A stretch of 20,252 nt of DNA, from contig DGUB01000140.1 of NCBI GenBank assembly GCA_002393815.1, positions 1-20,252 of the forward strand, written 5' to 3'. The number at the start of each line of letters is the position of its first letter. Within the stretch, counting starts at the first letter, position 1. Below, piece after piece: positions 8,273-15,583 of the stretch. This DNA comes from Ruminococcus sp. UBA4321 (GTDB lineage Bacteria > Bacillota > Clostridia > Oscillospirales > Ruminococcaceae). A model generated the notes under the pieces. That model saw only the letters and a list, made by a program, of their open reading frames with translations, was not told the DNA's origin and did not search any database. The translations under genes were made by a program, and so were the position numbers.

Positions 8273-9295
8273 TTATTTCTCATAATATTTCAGATACTCG
8301 ACAAGGGTATCCTGATACTTGTCCATATTTTCCATGACTTTTCCGGCACCTTCGGCGACGCAGTCAAGCGGATATTCGGCGATATATACCGGAATCCCGG
8401 TTTCCCGGCTGATAAGCTTGTCCAGACCGCGCAGCAGTGCGCCGCCGCCTGCCAGTGTAATGCCCTGTTCGATAATATCCGCAGACAGTTCCGGGGGCGT
8501 TTCTTCGAGCGTATTCTTGACCGCATCCAGCACACGGGAAAGCGGTTCTACCATTGCATCCCGGATTTCGGCGGAAGAGACTGTCACATTCTCCGGCAGA
8601 CCGTTGAGCAGATTTCTGCCCTTGATTTCCATCGAATCTTCATTTTCGCTCGGAAATGCCGAGCCGATAGTCAGCTTGACATTTTCGGCAGTGCGCTCGC
8701 CGATTAATAAATTATATTTCTTCTTGACATAGTTCATAATTGCAGCATCGAACGCATCTCCGGCACACTTGACAGACCGGGAAGCCACGATTCCGCCCAT
8801 GGAAATCACAGCGACTTCGCTCGTGCCGCCGCCGATATCTACAATCATACTTCCGGTTGGCTCGGTAGTCGGCAGACCCGCACCGATAGCCGCTGCCATC
8901 GGTTCTTCAATGATAAATACCTGCCTTACACCTGCACTTTCCGTGACTTCGCGGACAGCATTTCTTTCAACAGGAGTTACGCCCGACGGAATGCAGATTG
9001 TCACCCTGGCTTTTGCGAACATGTAACCTTTCAGAGCTTTCCGGATAAACTCCTGTAACATTGTCACAGTCAAATCAAAATCTGCAATGACTCCCTCCCG
9101 GAGCGGTCTGACTGCTACAATCGAACCTGGTGTTCTTCCGATAATCTGTTTTGCATCCTTGCCGACATAACGTGCTTTTTCGGTTCTGGTATTGACGGCG
9201 ACAACAGACGGTTCCCGGAGAACAATTCCTTTTCCGCGCATGTACACCAGTGTATTTGCCGTTCCCAAATCAATGCCGATATCTTTCGTAAACAT
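8273..9295 (-). CDS. mreB: Rod shape-determining protein MreB (actin-like)
   Basis: Actin-family ATPase forming membrane-associated filaments that position side-wall synthesis, which suggests a cell that elongates rather than a pure coccus. Visible actin-fold motifs are GIDLGTANTLVY (phosphate 1, residues 7-18), DIGGGTSEVAVISMGGIV (phosphate 2), and TLAGGGALLRGLDKL (adenosine motif). At 340 residues it has normal length. The ATG at 9295 is preceded by AAAGGAGAAGG. It is the first gene of the mreB-mreC-mreD-PBP2 operon, behind its own promoter. A paralogue such as Mbl cannot be excluded from sequence alone, but the mreCD context supports mreB. Confidence 0.97.
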   Translation of the reverse strand: MFTKDIGIDLGTANTLVYMRGKGIVLREPSVVAVNTRTEKARYVGKDAKQIIGRTPGSIVAVRPLREGVIADFDLTVTMLQEFIRKALKGYMFAKARVTICIPSGVTPVERNAVREVTESAGVRQVFIIEEPMAAAIGAGLPTTEPTGSMIVDIGGGTSEVAVISMGGIVASRSVKCAGDAFDAAIMNYVKKKYNLLIGERTAENVKLTIGSAFPSENEDSMEIKGRNLLNGLPENVTVSSAEIRDAMVEPLSRVLDAVKNTLEETPPELSADIIEQGITLAGGGALLRGLDKLISRETGIPVYIAEYPLDCVAEGAGKVMENMDKYQDTLVEYLKYYEK

Positions 9296-9337
9296 GTTTC
9301 CTTCTCCTTTTGTTCCAAAAAATCTATCTCTCTATTT

Positions 9338-9366
9338 ATTATAACATGACTTTCAGCAGAAAACAA
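9338..9366 (-). promoter_or_regulatory. Extended -10 promoter for mreB operon
   Basis: Minus-strand TGTTATAAT gives a perfect -10 (9343-9338) with the TG extension. Seventeen bases upstream is a weak -35, TTGTTT (9366-9361). The mreB start is about 43 bases downstream of the -10. It sits in the 112-base gap after the DUF4321 gene, which has no clear terminator, so read-through from upstream is also possible. Confidence 0.75.
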
Positions 9367-9407
9367 GCTTTTTCCGGATTTTTTTTATGTATCCGGACAA
9401 GATTTTC

Positions 9408-9668
9408 TCACAGACCCAGTGCGCCTTTCAGTTTGGGATAACATGTCAGCCCCACGATAATCATCAGAATTTCCGATGCACACACATGAATCTGAAATCC
9501 GAGCGTGATTTGAAAAATTTTCAGATTCAGCGTAAATGCCGGAATTCCGACATCAAAAACTTCTCCCAGCCATCTGATACTGGAAACGCCTTTTGAAAAA
9601 TCGCCAATCAGACTGCCAACCACTACCGAAGCAAGCAGGATGGCAAACATCAGAAGTCCTTGTTTCAT
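9408..9668 (-). CDS. Small DUF4321-type membrane protein
   Basis: An 86-residue protein with two hydrophobic helices (about residues 5-22 and 64-79). Between them is a short loop containing the FQITLGFQIHVCASEI stretch, which resembles the pattern 'LTLGFxLxLNxAS' that I associate with the DUF4321 family of Firmicutes. Function is unknown. In clostridia such proteins are often found next to the mre genes, as here. AAAGGAG lies upstream of the ATG. It follows dut after 27 bases and is the last gene of the murC-to-dut run before the mreB promoter. Family assignment is from memory of the pattern, so moderate confidence. Confidence 0.75.
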   Translation of the reverse strand: MKQGLLMFAILLASVVVGSLIGDFSKGVSSIRWLGEVFDVGIPAFTLNLKIFQITLGFQIHVCASEILMIIVGLTCYPKLKGALGL

Positions 9669-9695
9669 TGCAGATTCTCCTTTTATGATTCAAAT

Positions 9696-10136
9696 TTATT
9701 TGATACCGCTCGAACCGAAACTGGACACACCGCGTTCGGTTTCGTCAAGCGTTTCTGTTTCCAGAATTTCCGGAAACGGTACAGGCATCAGCACTGCCTG
9801 TGCAATTCTCATGCCGTGTTCTACCGCGAAATCCTGCTGACTGATATTATGCAGAGGCACTTTCCATTCTCCGCGGTAATCGCTGTCTACCACGCCGACA
9901 GCATTCGCGAGGGTAATACCATCTCTGGAAGCCAGTCCCGAACGCGGAAAAATCAGAATCACCGTTCCGGAGTCAGAAGGCTGACAGGCAATCCCCAGCG
10001 GAATCATCACCGTTTCGCCGGGACGGATGGTTACAGGCGCATCCAGACAGGCATATAAATCCGCACCGGCACTCTGTGCAGTGGCGCGTGTCGGCAGAAT
10101 GGCATGTTCTTTCAGCTTCTTGAAATATAACTGCAT
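9696..10136 (-). CDS. dut: Deoxyuridine 5'-triphosphate nucleotidohydrolase (dUTPase)
   Basis: Trimeric dUTPase, which hydrolyses dUTP to dUMP and pyrophosphate and so keeps uracil out of DNA while feeding dTMP synthesis. All five family motifs are visible in 146 residues: AGADLYA (23-29), PRSGLA (64-69), GVVDSDYRGEW (81-91, catalytic Asp84), RIAQAVLMP (110-118), and the C-terminal RGVSSFGSSG (135-144) that closes over the nucleotide. The start overlaps the U32 gene stop by one base (TGATG), with AAGGGAGG inside the end of that gene, so translation is coupled. Intact and probably active. Confidence 0.96.
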   Translation of the reverse strand: MQLYFKKLKEHAILPTRATAQSAGADLYACLDAPVTIRPGETVMIPLGIACQPSDSGTVILIFPRSGLASRDGITLANAVGVVDSDYRGEWKVPLHNISQQDFAVEHGMRIAQAVLMPVPFPEILETETLDETERGVSSFGSSGIK

Positions 10137-12169
10137 CAGTGCAGCCCTCCCTTAAAATACAATCCGTTTGTATGCGATTCCGGAACGTTTCCGGAATGCG
10201 TTTCATAATCATGCAGAATTCCGGCTATCTGTTCCGGCGTTTCGTCCGTAAAATAAAAATCATGATAATCCGCCGCGGAAAAATTCTGCTGTTTTCCGGC
10301 AAGCCAGAGAATTTCAGAATTCAGCATTTCGATACAGTCCTGTTCCTGACTGCATAACAGCGGAAATCTTCTCCCGGTGCGGTCGGTCAGAAAACAGTCA
10401 TGACGATGACAGCCGTCCTGTGACTTTATCGGGCAGACCCGGAACAGCATCATCGGCAGTCTGCCGTAAAGAAACACCCCGGAAACTACTTTTCCGGCAA
10501 GGGCATTCAAACTTTTCGCGGATAACTCATAAGAAAGCATCACATCCGACAAGCCCTGCTCCAGAAGAGATACCGCCGTGACAGCATTCGTACAGTTCAG
10601 ACCGAATCCGCCGTGAAGCGTAAAACCAATTTTTCTGCCGATTCTGATATCTGCCGGATTATGACATACCAGATGCCGCCAGCCGTTGTGATATAATTGT
10701 TCCAGAACCTGAATATATTTCTTCTCGTTCCGGATAATCCGGGGGGCTTCGGCATAATCCGACAATTCCGGCTCGCACTGTAAGGCAAGATGCACCGGCA
10801 CACAGACGATTTCACCGGAAAGATTCTGCTTCTGTGACAGATGCCGGATATGCAGTCTTCTTGTCACACCGGAATATTTTTTCTCCGGCAGTACCGGAAG
10901 CGCATCCGAATGCATTTCATAAACCGGTGTATTCTTCCGGATTCGTGCCTGATTCAGCAGTTCCACTGCATTTCTTCTCAGCGCATTGCACTGTGAAGCC
11001 GACAGTATTAAATCATCCGGATTCTGTAACTCCACATTCCGGCAGGAATAGACAGTATCTCCTAATTTCTGCATACTCTTCCGAAGCGTTTCGGCAGTCA
11101 GCGGAGATTTCAGAGCCGCTTCCGGAATTTCCCCGGAAACTGTCACCTGATTCCCGTCCGTATCTGATACAGTCAGCAGAGCCGCTTTTCCAGCGTTCAG
11201 CTTCATCAGAAAATCCACTTCTGAAACTGTTCTTTCTTTCTGATAACTCGCCTGAATGTCTTTAAAGACTTTCTGCCCGGCGAGTACGTCCTCTTTCCGG
11301 CGGAATCCGAACATATTCTTTCTTTTTCCCGTGAAATAGCCGTCTGTAAAGCCGCTCCGCGAAAATGCCGCCTGTAAGGTTTCCATGTCCGGCTGTTCGC
11401 CGTTGAGTGCCATCCGCAGAGCCGTCACCGCCGCGGCAACATATTCCGGACGTTTCATTCTGCCTTCAATCTTGAACGAATCCACGCCCATTTCTTTCAG
11501 TTCCTGTACATGGCTGACAAGGCTTAAATCTTTCAGGGAGAGTGCCGCCGGATTCGCCCCGGACGGCGTTTTCCACGGCAGACGACATGCCTGTGCGCAC
11601 TGTCCGCGGTTGGCACTTCTTCCGCCGACTACCGACGAAAAACTGCACTGTCCGGAAACTGACATGCAGAGCGCACCATGCACAAAAACTTCTGTTTCGA
11701 CAGGAAGCGCACACAAAGCTTTCAAATCCTGACAGGACATTTCACGCGCTGCTACAACACGGCAGCATCCGAGTTCTTTCGCCTGCAATGCGCCCTCCGG
11801 GGTGTGAATGCTCATCTGTGTGGAAGCATGAAGCGGCATTTCCGGAATTATCGTCCGGATAAGTTTCAGAACACCTGCATCCTGTACGATACAGGCATCA
11901 ATACCGCATTCCGCGGCTTTCTGTATGAATTCCCAGAATGCCGGAATTTCGCTGTCTGTCAGAAGCGTATTCACGGCAAGATGTAATTTCGCCTGATATA
12001 AATGACAGAGTTCCGCTGCCTGTCTGAGTTCCGGCAAATCGAAATTGACAGCACTGCTCCGCGCTGAATAGGCTTTCGCGCCGACATAGACGGCATCTGC
12101 ACCGCACCGGAGCGCAGCAGTCAGCGTTTCCATGCTTCCGGCAGGGGCTAAAATTTCAGGATTTGCCAT
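10136..12169 (-). CDS. U32 family protein, RlhA-like (DUF3656-containing)
   Basis: Member of the U32 'peptidase' family, whose characterised bacterial members (RlhA, TrhP) hydroxylate rRNA or tRNA bases. It starts with the typical PEILAPAGS and has the U32 signature EVFVHGALCMSVSGQCSFS (about residues 160-178). Cysteines at 168, 175, 191 and 195 may include iron-sulfur ligands. A DUF3656-like segment follows at about 310-410 (PLTAETLRKSMQKLGDT, then SQCNALRRNAVELL). The C-terminal part has FLYGRLPMMLFRVCPIK and a second cysteine group. The DUF3656 segment and the 677-residue length point to the 23S rRNA C2501 hydroxylase RlhA rather than TrhP. The frame extends to an ATG at 12214, but the family N-terminus starts at 12169, overlapping zapA by 14 bases. 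Substrate is inferred. Confidence 0.9.
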   Translation of the reverse strand: MANPEILAPAGSMETLTAALRCGADAVYVGAKAYSARSSAVNFDLPELRQAAELCHLYQAKLHLAVNTLLTDSEIPAFWEFIQKAAECGIDACIVQDAGVLKLIRTIIPEMPLHASTQMSIHTPEGALQAKELGCCRVVAAREMSCQDLKALCALPVETEVFVHGALCMSVSGQCSFSSVVGGRSANRGQCAQACRLPWKTPSGANPAALSLKDLSLVSHVQELKEMGVDSFKIEGRMKRPEYVAAAVTALRMALNGEQPDMETLQAAFSRSGFTDGYFTGKRKNMFGFRRKEDVLAGQKVFKDIQASYQKERTVSEVDFLMKLNAGKAALLTVSDTDGNQVTVSGEIPEAALKSPLTAETLRKSMQKLGDTVYSCRNVELQNPDDLILSASQCNALRRNAVELLNQARIRKNTPVYEMHSDALPVLPEKKYSGVTRRLHIRHLSQKQNLSGEIVCVPVHLALQCEPELSDYAEAPRIIRNEKKYIQVLEQLYHNGWRHLVCHNPADIRIGRKIGFTLHGGFGLNCTNAVTAVSLLEQGLSDVMLSYELSAKSLNALAGKVVSGVFLYGRLPMMLFRVCPIKSQDGCHRHDCFLTDRTGRRFPLLCSQEQDCIEMLNSEILWLAGKQQNFSAADYHDFYFTDETPEQIAGILHDYETHSGNVPESHTNGLYFKGGLH

Positions 12170-12533
12170 TTTGAATGCTTTCCGCAAGCTTCTTGAGCCG
12201 GATGGAATTTTCAAGCTGTTCTATCTTCGCGCGCATGACTTCCATTTCTTTCAGCGCGGCATCGCGTTCCATACGGGCGCGTCCGGCTTCATCAACATAA
12301 GTTTTTGTCTGGTCGGAAATTTCGGCAAGACGCTGATTCGCTTTATTGAGGTCATCCAGCGCAGACAGTGCTGCCATAATTGCCGCATTATACTGTGATA
12401 CACCGAGTTTATCCATAGAATCTGTAATTTTCGTTTCGAGCGTTCTTGCCAGTCCGTAAACATAATTCGGGGCTTCGGCAGTCTGCATGACATAATCTTT
12501 TCCGCAGATTACCACTTTGACTTTGTTCATCAT
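12156..12533 (-). CDS. zapA: Cell division protein ZapA
   Basis: ZapA binds and bundles FtsZ filaments at the division site. The 125-residue protein has the short globular head typical of the family (NKVKVVICGKDYVMQ, residues 3-17), then a helix and a long coiled coil (about 60-115). It is slightly longer than the classical form of about 85-110 residues because of the extended coil. Two ATG codons stand in tandem at the start, and AGGAG lies ten bases before the first. Located between the LexA-like gene and the U32 gene, overlapping the latter; zapA next to a U32 gene is a common clostridial arrangement. Confidence 0.9.
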   Translation of the reverse strand: MMNKVKVVICGKDYVMQTAEAPNYVYGLARTLETKITDSMDKLGVSQYNAAIMAALSALDDLNKANQRLAEISDQTKTYVDEAGRARMERDAALKEMEVMRAKIEQLENSIRLKKLAESIQNGKS

Positions 12534-12554
12534 AAAAATTCATCTCCTGTTCGT

Positions 12555-13076
12555 TCAGAAATGCCGTATCATGGAAATGACGCTTCCCACGGCGGAACCG
12601 CCGGAAGGCACTTCCCCGGCAGTGATTTCGGGAATGCCATTTTCATTCAGGAATACTGTGATTTTGTTTTCCTGTATTGTTTCAGAATATTCTGCAATGA
12701 GCAAATCTCCGTTCCGGAGTCCGAGTTCCGGACTATCCTGATTCAGATAAAATCCAAAAATTTTGTTTCCGGATTCCGGAAGCGGAGAAACACAGGACTG
12801 TATATTTTCCTCATCCAGCAGAGAAGTTTCCGGCTTTACCTGTGCAATGACGGGAATGCCTTCCGGACAGGAATCAGAAATGAAAATCGCCCTTTTCTTG
12901 GTAGAATCCATTGTTAAAACACCGTTCTCCTGCATCTGATGCAGATAGCGGTGAATTGTCGAAGTAGACCGGAATCCTGTTCCGGCGGCAATTTCGCGGA
13001 CAGACGGTGCAATTCCGTTCTGCCGGATATAGTCCTGAATAAATTTCAGCATTTCATCTGCTTTCTGCTGTCTCAT
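12555..13076 (-). CDS. LexA-like repressor lacking cleavage site and catalytic lysine
   Basis: The N-terminal 65 residues match the LexA winged-helix DNA-binding domain (PSVREIAAGTGFRSTSTIH at 24-42; recognition-helix region STSTIHRYL). The rest matches the LexA/S24 domain: IPVIAQV, DEENI, a GDLLIAEY stretch, and the terminal GSVISMIRHF. Key residues are changed. The Ala-Gly scissile bond expected just after IPVIAQV reads Lys-Pro-Glu-Thr (81-84). The nucleophile is kept as Ser115 (QDSP instead of GDSM). The catalytic lysine expected in 'EVTVKR' falls on Gly154 (EITAG). At 173 residues it is about 30 shorter than usual, with the loss near the C-terminus. It overlaps the murC stop by four bases (ATGA) with AAGGAG upstream, so it is coupled to murC rather than autoregulated from its own promoter. 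Probably a non-cleavable relative of LexA; whether a canonical lexA exists elsewhere is unknown. Confidence 0.85.
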   Translation of the reverse strand: MRQQKADEMLKFIQDYIRQNGIAPSVREIAAGTGFRSTSTIHRYLHQMQENGVLTMDSTKKRAIFISDSCPEGIPVIAQVKPETSLLDEENIQSCVSPLPESGNKIFGFYLNQDSPELGLRNGDLLIAEYSETIQENKITVFLNENGIPEITAGEVPSGGSAVGSVISMIRHF

Positions 13077-14497
13077 ACCTGTTTCTCCTTCAATCTTTCC
13101 AGAATCATCTTAGCGACTTTGTTGATGTCGCCGCAGCCCATTGTCAGAACCAAATCGCCCGGCTGTACATGGCTGACAACATAATTGCAGACATCTTCAA
13201 AATTCTGATATTTGCGTTCGTCTGTATATTCGGCGGATTCGTCCTGCGGAAACCAGACTGTCCGGTCTTTGTCCATGATTTCGGCAAGATTCCGGGTATA
13301 GATATTCCAGGTATTTTTCTCGCGTGAACCCATGATATCCGTCAGAACGGCAATATCCGCAATGCTGAGGGCTTCGGCAAATTCTTCCAGATGCTGAACC
13401 GTTCTGGAGAATGTGAACGGCTGGAACACTGCCCAGACACGCTTATACGGCATTTCCTTCGCGGCTTTCAGAGTAGCAGTCAGTTCAGTGGGATGGTGTG
13501 CATAATCGTCCGCGATTGTCACACCGTCCACTTCGCCTTTGATTTCAAATCTTCTGCCGGCACCGCTGAACGCCGTCAGACCGTTCTGAATCTGCTCGAA
13601 CGGCAAGCCGATGTGGTCACACGCGGCAACTGCGGCAAGAGAATTCAGAATATTATGCTCACCGGGAACATGAATCTGAATCTTTCCGAGTTCCTGACCG
13701 TTTTTCAGAACCGTATATGCCATCTTTCCGCCGAGATGCTCCGGATTGACTGCCTGATAATTATTATTTTCTCCGTAGCCGAACGAAATCATTTCTTTTC
13801 CGGTAATGCCTTCCACTGCCTTGCAGGTGTTTTCATCATCGCCGTTATAGATAATCGTTCTGGAAGTCAGTTCACAGAATCTGTGAAAAGATTTGATAAT
13901 ATTCTCCACAGTCTTGAAATAATCCAGATGGTCGGCATCAATATTCAGAATCACCGCCGTATCCGGATAGAGTTTCAGGAACGTATCAACGAATTCACAG
14001 GATTCACAGACAAAAATATCACTCGAACCTGCACAGCCGCTTCCGCCGATACAGGGCAGCTTTCCGCCGATAAATGCCGAAAGGTCAACTCCGGCATCAT
14101 GCAGAATCTGCGCCAGCATAGAAGTCGTCGTCGTCTTGCCGTGTGTGCCGGAAACACAGACAGCATTCTGATACCAGCTGCTGACAATCCCCAGCAGTTC
14201 GCTCCGTTCCAGAACCGGAACACCGGATGCCCTTGCTGCAATCAGTTCCGGATTGTCTGCCATAATCGCGGCAGTATGCACAATCAGGTCAGCACCTTCG
14301 ATATTTTCAGCCCTCTGACCGAACATGACAGGAATTCCCATATTCCGGACTGCCTGAAGCGTATCTGTTTCATTATTGTCCGAACCTGTGAGGTAAAATC
14401 CCTTGGAATGCAGTATCTGTGCCAGCGGATACATGCCGCTTCCGCCGATACCGATAAAATGAATATGTTTTTTTTCGTCTAAGATTGATTTGTTCAT
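13073..14497 (-). CDS. murC: UDP-N-acetylmuramate--L-alanine ligase
   Basis: Cytoplasmic ATP-dependent ligase that adds L-alanine to UDP-MurNAc, the first amino acid of the peptidoglycan stem. It has the N-terminal Rossmann motif GIGGSGM (16-22), the Mur ligase P-loop GTHGKTTTT (118-126), NIDADHLDY, the HNILNSLAA stretch, and the DDYAHHPTE motif typical of MurC. Length (474) is normal. A GTG at 14506 is in frame, but the ATG at 14497 is better placed, six bases after AGGTG. It is the first gene of a run of overlapping genes (LexA-like, zapA, U32, dut, DUF4321) and is divergent from spoVG. Confidence 0.97.
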   Translation of the reverse strand: MNKSILDEKKHIHFIGIGGSGMYPLAQILHSKGFYLTGSDNNETDTLQAVRNMGIPVMFGQRAENIEGADLIVHTAAIMADNPELIAARASGVPVLERSELLGIVSSWYQNAVCVSGTHGKTTTTSMLAQILHDAGVDLSAFIGGKLPCIGGSGCAGSSDIFVCESCEFVDTFLKLYPDTAVILNIDADHLDYFKTVENIIKSFHRFCELTSRTIIYNGDDENTCKAVEGITGKEMISFGYGENNNYQAVNPEHLGGKMAYTVLKNGQELGKIQIHVPGEHNILNSLAAVAACDHIGLPFEQIQNGLTAFSGAGRRFEIKGEVDGVTIADDYAHHPTELTATLKAAKEMPYKRVWAVFQPFTFSRTVQHLEEFAEALSIADIAVLTDIMGSREKNTWNIYTRNLAEIMDKDRTVWFPQDESAEYTDERKYQNFEDVCNYVVSHVQPGDLVLTMGCGDINKVAKMILERLKEKQV

Positions 14498-14539
14498 AAA
14501 ATACACCTAATTTCTTCTTATTTAGTTCACATATTGCGT

Positions 14540-14598
14540 ATATACTATTGATAGGCTGCTTTTTGGTTACAATTGTCAATTCTCTCCTGATAGTATAT
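14540..14598. promoter_or_regulatory. Probable divergent promoter region of murC and spoVG
   Basis: The 181-base gap between the two divergent genes contains the inverted pair ATATACTAT (14540-14548) and ATAGTATAT (14590-14598), each placing TAGTAT in the outward direction as a possible -10. Between them, TTACAA (14567-14572) is 18 bases before the plus-strand TAGTAT and, read as TTGTAA, 19 bases before the minus-strand one. A TTGACA also occurs on the minus strand (14579-14574), but with no good -10 at 17-18 bases. The hexamers are only partial matches, so exact starts are uncertain. No sigma-H element was recognised. Confidence 0.45.
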
Positions 14599-14678
14599 CC
14601 GGATTGAAAATTTCTATGCAAAACAAAAATCACTTTTCAGAGAGCAGCGTTCCATGATTCAAGGAGGTTATAATTATT

Positions 14679-14981
14679 ATGGAAATCACAGACATCAAAA
14701 TCAGAAAACTCATCACCGAAGGCAGACTGCGTGCTGTTGTATCAATCACACTGGATAACATGCTCGCAGTCCATGACATCAAAGTCGTGCAGGGCGATAC
14801 CAGACTTTTCATTGCCATGCCCAGCAGACGCGACGAAAACGGAGTCTTCCGCGATATCGTACATCCGATTCAGCCGGACGCCAGAAAAATGATTGAAGAC
14901 AAAATCCTTGATGCTTACCAGAATTATCTGGCTCTGACAGAAGCAGAGGAACAGCAGGCTGAAAAAGCCGCACAAGTATAA
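14679..14981 (+). CDS. spoVG: Septation/regulatory protein SpoVG
   Basis: SpoVG is a small nucleic-acid-binding regulator, first known from sporulation septum effects in Bacillus and found widely in Firmicutes, including non-sporulating species. This 100-residue protein begins with the typical MEITDIKIRKL and has the conserved core ITLDNMLAVHDIKVVQG followed by IAMPSRRDENGVFRDIVHP (residues 45-63). The C-terminal tail is variable and rich in Glu and Ala, as expected. A strong AAGGAGG lies 11 bases upstream. It is monocistronic: its own terminator follows within 20 bases. Divergent from murC. Confidence 0.96.
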   Translation: MEITDIKIRKLITEGRLRAVVSITLDNMLAVHDIKVVQGDTRLFIAMPSRRDENGVFRDIVHPIQPDARKMIEDKILDAYQNYLALTEAEEQQAEKAAQV

Positions 14982-14999
14982 CGCACTGTTTTATTTTAT

Positions 15000-15030
15000 G
15001 CAGGAACGTGAAATGCGTTCCTGCTTTTTT
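15000..15030 (+). terminator. Intrinsic terminator of spoVG
   Basis: A perfect 9-bp GC-rich stem (15000-15008 with 15016-15024) has a 7-base loop and is followed by TTTTTT. The T-tract overlaps the stop codon of the convergent Nudix gene. On the minus strand the hairpin is followed by an A-rich stretch, so it should not terminate the opposite transcript well. Confidence 0.93.
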
Positions 15031-15583
15031 ATGCCTGATTCCGGGCTTTCATTGCCGCATATTTCAGGACAGCAATCTGTGTCTTGGAATCCGGCACAGC
15101 ATCGGAAAGCACCAGAGAAACGGCTTCTTCAAACGGAATTTTCTCCACATCCAGGAATTCATCATTATCAAGGCTCTGTTCGCCGTAATGCAGACCTTTC
15201 GCAAGATAGATGCGAATTACTTCACTGCAATATGCCGGAGTCGGGAAAAGCTTTCCCAGATAGGTAAACTCATCGGAAGTACAGCCGCATTCTTCAAGCA
15301 GTTCGCGTTTGCCGCATTCTTCCGGATTTTCGCCGTATTCGAGCTTTCCGGCAGGGATTTCAAGCGTCACGGCACTGTGCGGATAGCGGAATTGCCGGAC
15401 AAAGAGAATTTCTTCTTTCTCTGTCAGGGCAAGAACGCATACGCCGCCGGGATGACGGACAACTTCACGAAACGCCTGTGAACCGTCCTCCAGCTGTACT
15501 TTATCACGTTCGATATGCAGGATTTTTCCGTCATAGATTTGTTCGCCTTCCAGTTTGGTTTCATTCAGATGGTCGGTTTTCAT
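15029..15583 (-). CDS. Nudix hydrolase, probable ADP-ribose pyrophosphatase
   Basis: Cytosolic Nudix hydrolase of 184 residues. The Nudix box is complete at residues 79-101: Gly79, Glu85, Arg93-Glu94, Glu97-Glu98 and Gly100, all at canonical spacing. It is preceded by LEIPAGK, and Pro and Tyr residues follow 16-20 positions later (FPTPAYCSE), a pattern typical of ADP-ribose pyrophosphatases (NudF type), which split ADP-ribose to AMP and ribose 5-phosphate. The frame is open further upstream to 15670, but the ATG at 15583 has AAAGGAG in front and matches the family N-terminus. The start lies inside the end of the YfhO gene (23-base overlap). Exact substrate is inferred. Confidence 0.92.
   Translation of the reverse strand: MKTDHLNETKLEGEQIYDGKILHIERDKVQLEDGSQAFREVVRHPGGVCVLALTEKEEILFVRQFRYPHSAVTLEIPAGKLEYGENPEECGKRELLEECGCTSDEFTYLGKLFPTPAYCSEVIRIYLAKGLHYGEQSLDNDEFLDVEKIPFEEAVSLVLSDAVPDSKTQIAVLKYAAMKARNQA

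Noticed and set aside
9373..9397. Hairpin TCCGGAT/ATCCGGA after the DUF4321 gene as a terminator
   Set aside because: The T or A run lies in the loop, and on neither strand is the stem followed by a T-tract.
12534..13100. LexA operator (SOS box) controlling the LexA-like gene
   Set aside because: The gene overlaps murC and I saw no CGAAC-type dyad near its start.
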